From the NCBI GenBank assembly GCA_012842235.1, contig DUTE01000309.1:1-22909 (forward strand): a stretch of DNA of 22,909 nt, written 5' to 3'. The position numbers and the translations under genes are program-made. Under the pieces are notes generated by a model. That model was not told the DNA's origin. It searched no databases and saw nothing but the letters and a program-made list of their open reading frames with translations. The stretch comes from Bacillota bacterium (GTDB lineage Bacteria; Bacillota; DTU065). Position 1 is the stretch's first letter. Every line of letters begins with the position of its first letter. Below, in pieces: positions 16,212 through 22,909 of the stretch.

Positions 16212-16764
16212 TGAGGTTGCACTCAGATATGCCATGGCTCTCGCATCTTTTGCAGCTCAAAATGAAATGTTAGACATTTTTGAAAAAGAACTTGAAGAGA
16301 TAGAAGAATACCTTGACAAAAATGAAGAGTTAGAGACCTACCTATCTTTTCCCAAAGTCCGACCAGAAGAAAAACAAGAAGTAATTTTGAAACTGTTTGC
16401 ACATTTTTCTCCTGAAATGCTTAACTTTCTATGTTTACTAATAGAAAAAAAACGCTGGCAGGAGCTTAAAGAGATTAGACATGTCTATAATCGTGAAGCT
16501 AATCTTTATCGCGGTAGGGTAGCTGTTCACGTAGAAACTGCCTATCCGCTAGAAGAAGATTTAGAGAAAGAACTCAAAGTTAGACTTGAAAAAGTGACTA
16601 ACAGACCCATTGATCTTTCTACTCAAACAACACCGGAGTTGATTGGTGGTATGAAGGTAAGAATTGGTCATCAAGTGATAGATGGTTCAATAGCCAACCA
16701 GCTAAGGTCGTTAAAACGGGATCTTTTAGAGCAGAAAGGTAGAAGCAGAGGTGATAGTCAATGA
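16201..16764 (+). CDS. atpH: F-type ATP synthase subunit delta
   Basis: 187 residues. The N-terminal helical domain ([17 protein letters not shown] through [12 protein letters not shown]) binds the tip of subunit alpha. The C-terminal part with [19 protein letters not shown] (about 155-173) is the conserved region that contacts subunit b. It caps the peripheral stalk on top of F1. It starts inside the end of atpF, and its stop overlaps the atpA start as ATGA. Confidence 0.93.
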   Translation: MYTNEVALRYAMALASFAAQNEMLDIFEKELEEIEEYLDKNEELETYLSFPKVRPEEKQEVILKLFAHFSPEMLNFLCLLIEKKRWQELKEIRHVYNREANLYRGRVAVHVETAYPLEEDLEKELKVRLEKVTNRPIDLSTQTTPELIGGMKVRIGHQVIDGSIANQLRSLKRDLLEQKGRSRGDSQ

Positions 16765-18290
16765 GTTTACGTCCTGAAGAGATTACCTCAGTAATCCAAG
16801 AACGCATTAAAAACTTTCGAGGAGACCTCAGCTTAGCTGATGAAGGTACAGTACTTCAAGTTGGAGACGGTATTGCTAGAGTTTGGGGTTTAAGCGATGC
16901 TATGAGCGGTGAGCTATTAGAGTTTATGAAACATGATGGTACACCAGTTTATGGTATGGTGCTCAATCTCGAAGAGGATAATGTAGGTGCAGTGCTTCTA
17001 GGCTCAGACATTGGTATACGAGAAGGTGCAACAGTACGTAGGTTGAATCGTATTGTTGAAGTACCCGTAGGTGAGCAATTATTAGGGCGTGTAGTAAATC
17101 CTTTGGGTATACCTATAGATGGAAAAGGCCCAATAGATACAGACGAATTTCGTCCAGTAGAAAATAGGGCTCCAGGTATTATCGAAAGAGAGCCAGTGTC
17201 CGAACCACTTCAAACTGGTATTAAATCCATAGATGCAATGTTTCCTATTGGCAGAGGCCAACGTGAGCTAATTATTGGTGATAGACAGACTGGTAAGACT
17301 GCACTAGCAGTAGATACTATAATCAACCAAAAGGGACAGGATGTTATCTGTATCTATGTAGCTATAGGGCAGAAAGCATCTACTGTTAGCTCAGTAGTAG
17401 GCAAATTGAGAGAATTCGGCGCAATGGATTATTCTATTGTCGTTGCAGCTACAGCTAGTGAAAGTGCACCGCTACAATATATTGCCCCATATGCTGGTTG
17501 TGCTATGGGTGAACACTTTATGCATCAAGGAAAGCATGTTCTCATCATTTATGATGATCTTTCAAAACATGCGGTGGCTTACCGTGCCATGTCCCTGCTT
17601 CTTAGACGTCCACCTGGACGAGAAGCTTTCCCAGGTGATGTTTTCTACCTTCACTCAAGGCTTTTGGAAAGAGCAGCTAAGCTCCATGAGAGTTTAGGTG
17701 GGGGTTCACTGACGGCTTTACCGATAATTGAAACACAAGCAGGAGATGTATCTGCATATATTCCTACCAACGTTATCTCCATTACTGATGGCCAAATTTT
17801 CTTAGAGAGTGATCTCTTCTTTGCAGGTTTCCGCCCTGCAGTCAACGTTGGCATTTCAGTTTCTCGTGTTGGTGGTAAAGCACAAATCAAAGCAATGAAA
17901 AAAGTCGCAGGTACGCTTAAGCTAGATCTGTCTCAATATGATGAGCTCAAAGCTTTTACGCAGTTTGGCTCAGAACTTGATAAGACTACAAAAGAATTAT
18001 TGGCTCGTGGCGAGAGAATTATGGAGATTCTCAAACAGGATCAATACGAACCTATGCCTGTAGCAAAACAGGTCGCTATTGTTTATGCTGCAAACAATGG
18101 TTATTTGGATAATCTGAAACTTGCTGATATTAATAGATACGAACAAGAGATGCTCAAATATATAGAAGATCTTTACCCACAGATATATAGTTCCATAAAC
18201 GAGACAAAAGATCTAACAGAAGAAACGGAAGAACTATTAAAAAAGGCACTAGTGGAGTTTGGTAAGGAATTTATTCCATCTAGCAGATAG
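16761..18290 (+). CDS. atpA: F-type ATP synthase subunit alpha
   Basis: 509 residues, full length. The P-loop GDRQTGKT is at 173-180, and the arginine finger R369 in SVSRVGG completes the catalytic site of the neighbouring beta subunit. The N-terminal crown ([16 protein letters not shown]) and C-terminal helical domain are intact. Alpha binds nucleotide without hydrolysing it in the alpha3-beta3 hexamer. The gene starts at a four-base ATGA overlap with atpH. Nothing unusual was seen. Confidence 0.98.
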   Translation: MSLRPEEITSVIQERIKNFRGDLSLADEGTVLQVGDGIARVWGLSDAMSGELLEFMKHDGTPVYGMVLNLEEDNVGAVLLGSDIGIREGATVRRLNRIVEVPVGEQLLGRVVNPLGIPIDGKGPIDTDEFRPVENRAPGIIEREPVSEPLQTGIKSIDAMFPIGRGQRELIIGDRQTGKTALAVDTIINQKGQDVICIYVAIGQKASTVSSVVGKLREFGAMDYSIVVAATASESAPLQYIAPYAGCAMGEHFMHQGKHVLIIYDDLSKHAVAYRAMSLLLRRPPGREAFPGDVFYLHSRLLERAAKLHESLGGGSLTALPIIETQAGDVSAYIPTNVISITDGQIFLESDLFFAGFRPAVNVGISVSRVGGKAQIKAMKKVAGTLKLDLSQYDELKAFTQFGSELDKTTKELLARGERIMEILKQDQYEPMPVAKQVAIVYAANNGYLDNLKLADINRYEQEMLKYIEDLYPQIYSSINETKDLTEETEELLKKALVEFGKEFIPSSR

Positions 18291-18301
18291 GGGGAATTTA
18301 G

Positions 18302-20579
<2,278 letters not shown>

Positions 20580-20580
<1 letters not shown>

Positions 20581-20996
20581 TGGCTAGTACTTTTCGACTG
20601 AGAATCGTCACCCCTGAGCGAGTGGTTTTTGATGAAGAGGTCGAAATGGCTATCGTTCCTGGTTCAGAGGGTGAACTGGGAATACAAGCTAACCATACTG
20701 CTTTTATTACTTCGTTAAAGCCTGGTGTCTTAAAAGTACGCAAAGAAAAGACAGAAGAATTTGAACGTTTATCTTGCACAGGTGGTTTCTTACATGTACT
20801 CAACAACGAAGTTCAGCTTCTAGCTGATGCATCAGAATTTGCGTCTGATATAGACATTGATAGAGCTCTTAGAGCTAGGCAAAGAGCTGAAGAAAGACTT
20901 CTTAGTGGTGAAGATATAGATGTTTTAAGAGCAAAGCTTGCTTTAGAGAGAGCTTTAGCACGCCTAAGAACTGTCGGCTACGACGAAGGTGAGTAA
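20580..20996 (+). CDS. atpC: F-type ATP synthase subunit epsilon
   Basis: 138 residues. The N-terminal beta sandwich (FRLRIVTPERVVFDEEVEMA, PGSEGELGIQANHTAFITSL) binds gamma and the c-ring. The C-terminal two-helix part (RALRARQRAEERL, AKLALERALARLRTV) is the movable inhibitory arm. The start shares one base with the atpD stop, and a strong terminator follows within 30 bases. Confidence 0.95.
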
Positions 20997-21020
20997 GAAA
21001 GCTTAATGCTTGTATATTTG

Positions 21021-21070
21021 AAGACAGACAGGAAGGTGTAGGGCTACACCTTAACCTGTCTGTCTTTTTT
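21021..21070 (+). terminator. Strong intrinsic terminator of the atp operon
   Basis: AAGACAGACAGG (21021-21032) and AAGGTGTAG (21033-21041) pair with CTACACCTT (21044-21052) and CCTGTCTGTCTT (21055-21066). The only flaw is a two-base AA bulge at 21053-21054. That gives 21 bp in total, and the last pairs run into a six-T tract. Confidence 0.93.
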
Positions 21071-21071
21071 A

Positions 21072-21454
21072 GGGGTAGGAATAGATCTAGATGTTCCGAA
21101 GGAAGGCAATGAGGATAGTAGAGGGGGAAACCTGTCAGTAAACCGCACCTTAGACACACCACTTATGATTGCTTGCAGAAAAGGATTTATCGATACTGTT
21201 CAGTACTTACTAAAATAATGAGCTAAATTAAATGTGGAAAATAGATCTGACAAAACTGCATTAATACTTGCTGCAGAAAATGGTCATCTCGATATATGTA
21301 AAATATTAATTGAAACAAAGCCGAGGTAAATAAAATGGCTTTTAATGGGTTTAGTGCCCTTGATTTAACAATAAGTTTGGGAAATGATGAATTAGTCTCT
21401 TCTCTGCAAGAGGTAGGTGCAAATAGGGGCGAAGAACTTTTAGAAACTAGTTAA
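21072..21454 (+). pseudogene. Decayed ankyrin-repeat protein gene
   Basis: No single ORF covers this, but translation in two frames gives ankyrin repeats. Frame one (bases 21072-21326) reads LDTPLMIACRKGFIDTVQYL LK, then two stops (TAA TGA at 21216-21221), then AKLNVENRSDKTALILAAEN GHLDICKILIETK, and stops at 21327. A frame change of one base near 21319-21323 restores AEVNKMAFNGFSALDLTISL and GNDELVSSLQEVGAN, ending at TAA 21452-21454. TPL-x-IA, TAL-x-LAAENGHLDI and SALDL are ankyrin hallmarks. The stop pair falls where the usual loop residues before Ala would be. There is no convincing start codon or ribosome binding site, and the atp terminator lies immediately upstream. About three repeats remain. 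Sequencing error cannot be excluded but would have to occur twice. Confidence 0.75.
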
Positions 21455-21523
21455 TATTGCTAGGTAATTATTAACAAGTGTTTTAACTGGGGGAATCTCT
21501 ACTATTGTTAAACTTCGACTAAC

Positions 21524-21552
21524 TTGACGTCAATTGTTAACTTTGCTAAAAT
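21524..21552 (+). promoter_or_regulatory. Promoter of the purine permease gene
   Basis: TTGACG (21524-21529), a 17-base spacer, then TAAAAT (21547-21552). It is the best housekeeping promoter match in the window and would start transcription near 21559. Confidence 0.7.
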
Positions 21553-21558
21553 TAGGAC

Positions 21559-21646
21559 GTGCTCTTCTGTTTGGCAGCAGGAGACTCATGGGCCTTGTTT
21601 CTTTGGGTAGGAGAGAACAAGGTCACAATCTGTTGCAAGTATAACT
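21559..21646 (+). promoter_or_regulatory. Structured leader of the purine permease gene
   Basis: The leader is about 105 bases long. TCTTCTG (from 21562) can pair with CAGCAGGAGA (7 bp, one bulge). GGCCTTGTTTCT (21591-21602) pairs with AGAGAACAAGGTC (12 bp with one bulge and two G-U pairs). No T tract follows either hairpin. It does not show the conserved core of the classical purine riboswitch. Confidence 0.4.
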
Positions 21647-21663
21647 GAGGGGGATTTGCTAAA

Positions 21664-22909
21664 ATGGCAAGTACAAAGACATCCAAGCAGAGTCCGTCTA
21701 ATAATGAAGGCTTTTTTGAGAATCTGTTTAAGTTAAAAGAGCACGGGACTGATACACGGACTGAAATTATCGCAGGTTTAACAACTTTTATGACCATGGC
21801 TTATATCATTGTTGTCAACCCATCAATGTTAGCTGATACAGGGTCAGTAAGTTTTGATGCAGCTTTAATAGCAACAGTCATATCATCAGCATTTGCAACC
21901 ATTTTAATGGCTGCCTTTGCTAATTATCCTTTTGCATTAGCCCCGGGAATGGGTCTTAATGCTTTCTTTGTGTACACGGTAATAATGGGTATGGGCTTTA
22001 CGTACCAACAGGCCCTAGCAGCTGTTTTTATCTCAGGTGCAGTTTTTATCTTATTAACGCTTACCGGTTTAAGAAGTGCTGTTGTTAGAGCAATACCTCC
22101 CAATATTAAATCAGGTATTGGTGCAGGTATTGGTCTTTTTATCGCCTTTTTGGGGTTAAAAGGTGCAGGAATTATTGTTGCTGATGAGGCAACTCTATTG
22201 GCTGCAGGTGATTTAACCAATCCGGGAACTATATTAGCAATTGTTGGGCTTATTATAACCGCAGTACTAATGGTTTTAGATGTAAAGGGTAGTATTTTAA
22301 TTGGTATGTTTGCAACAACTGTCTTAGCTTGGCTAACTAAAGTTGCACCAGCACCAGATGGTGTTTTTGCGCTTCCTGACTTTGCTAGATGGTCAAGTGA
22401 AGCATTTTTCCAGCTTGACTTTAGAGGGCTAAAACAGTTTGGCACATCAGGTTTAATTGAAGTAATATTCGCATTTTTCTTTGTCGATATGTTTGATACC
22501 ATTGGTACCTTAATTGGTGTTGCCAAGAGATCAAATATGATTGATGAAGAAGGCAATCTTCCCAAAATGGACAAAGCAATGATGGCTGATGCTGTAGGTA
22601 CTTGTTTTGGTGCTATCTCTGGTACACCTACTGTCACTACTTATGTTGAAAGTGCTTCAGGTGTAGCAGCTGGTGGTAGAACCGGGCTGACAGCATTAAC
22701 AGTAGCAGTTGCGTTTTTAGTTTTTGGGCTTTTCTTCTCACCAATTATTAAAGCAGTACCTGGAATAGCTACAGCACCGGCACTTATTATTGTTGGTGTA
22801 TTGATGATGCAAAGCATCAGAGATGTTAACTGGGACGACATGTCAGAAGCACTTCCTGCTTTTGCTGCTATATCAATTATGCCATTTACCTTTAGCATCT
22901 CAAATGGTA
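21664..22909 (+). CDS. NCS2 family purine (adenine/guanine/hypoxanthine) permease, 3' end outside window
   Basis: 415 codons are open to the window edge with no stop; AzgA/PbuG-type permeases are usually about 430-470 residues, so only the C-terminus is missing. Motifs are TRTEIIAGLTTFMTMAYIIV and NPSML at the N-terminus, ANYPFALAPGMGLNAFF, IPPNIKSGIGAGIGLFIAF, FFFVDMFDTIGTLIGVA and GTPTVTTYVESASGVAAGGR. These are diagnostic of the AzgA-like branch of NCS2 rather than the xanthine or uracil branches. About 12-14 membrane helices are expected. It takes up purine bases with H+ (or possibly Na+). GAGGGGGAT precedes the ATG. The exact base preferred cannot be told from sequence. Confidence 0.9.
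   Translation, partial: MASTKTSKQSPSNNEGFFENLFKLKEHGTDTRTEIIAGLTTFMTMAYIIVVNPSMLADTGSVSFDAALIATVISSAFATILMAAFANYPFALAPGMGLNAFFVYTVIMGMGFTYQQALAAVFISGAVFILLTLTGLRSAVVRAIPPNIKSGIGAGIGLFIAFLGLKGAGIIVADEATLLAAGDLTNPGTILAIVGLIITAVLMVLDVKGSILIGMFATTVLAWLTKVAPAPDGVFALPDFARWSSEAFFQLDFRGLKQFGTSGLIEVIFAFFFVDMFDTIGTLIGVAKRSNMIDEEGNLPKMDKAMMADAVGTCFGAISGTPTVTTYVESASGVAAGGRTGLTALTVAVAFLVFGLFFSPIIKAVPGIATAPALIIVGVLMMQSIRDVNWDDMSEALPAFAAISIMPFTFSISNG

Noticed and set aside
17437..17697. Alternative-frame + strand open frame inside atpA
   Set aside because: It is entirely within the well-conserved atpA gene in another frame.
21559..21646. Classical purine (guanine/adenine) riboswitch
   Set aside because: The conserved core sequences and three-way junction pattern could not be found.
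21924..22898. Long minus-strand open frames at the window end
   Set aside because: They lie opposite the purine permease, have low-complexity composition and no start signals. They are shadows of the + strand gene.

Overview
The window is about 22.9 kb of AT-rich bacterial DNA. Every gene is on the + strand and they are tightly packed. Strong Shine-Dalgarno sites (AGGAGG type), frequent GTG/TTG starts and the gene style point to the Bacillota. The gene content, however, is that of a cell with an outer membrane: LpxB-type glycosyltransferases, an MsbA-like exporter, LptB with an LptF/LptG-type permease, an SLH-domain tether, a predicted outer-membrane beta-barrel, and an SLBB polysaccharide-export protein. 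The best reading is a diderm Bacillota lineage (Halanaerobiia-, Limnochordia/Hydrogenispora- or Negativicutes-like). I cannot name the species from sequence alone.

Region 1 (1-7081) is a lipopolysaccharide synthesis and export block: an LpxB-like glycosyltransferase cut by the window edge, an MsbA-type ABC exporter, a second LpxB-related protein, lptB, a single lptF/G-type permease, and a DUF3084 coiled-coil membrane protein. Overlaps or short gaps of a few bases indicate translational coupling from lptB onward. Region 2 (7082-13735) is an envelope block: a 96-residue secreted SLH-like protein; a 336-base structured leader; an SLH / coiled-coil / C-terminal-TM protein resembling Thermotoga Omp-alpha; a YqgF/RuvC-like nuclease; a predicted beta-barrel with a degenerate SLH domain; a secreted protein with 20-residue tandem repeats; and a polysaccharide-export protein with eight SLBB domains. 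Clear intrinsic terminators split this block.

Region 3 (13736-21070) is a complete F-type ATP synthase operon, atpZ-I-B-E-F-H-A-G-D-C, with two candidate tandem promoters, a stem-loop between atpE and atpF, and a long terminator. Subunit c carries a Na+-type ligand set with two carboxylates (E36 and E69), so a sodium-coupled enzyme is likely. Region 4 (21071-22909) holds a decayed ankyrin-repeat pseudogene, then a promoter with a structured leader in front of an NCS2 purine permease that runs off the window.

Taken together, regions 1 and 2 supply lipid and polysaccharide export to the outer membrane and proteins likely to tether it to the cell wall. The most unusual items are the octa-SLBB exporter, the SLH tether/barrel pair with the small SLH-like protein, the two-carboxylate c subunit, the 20-residue repeat protein and the ankyrin pseudogene.
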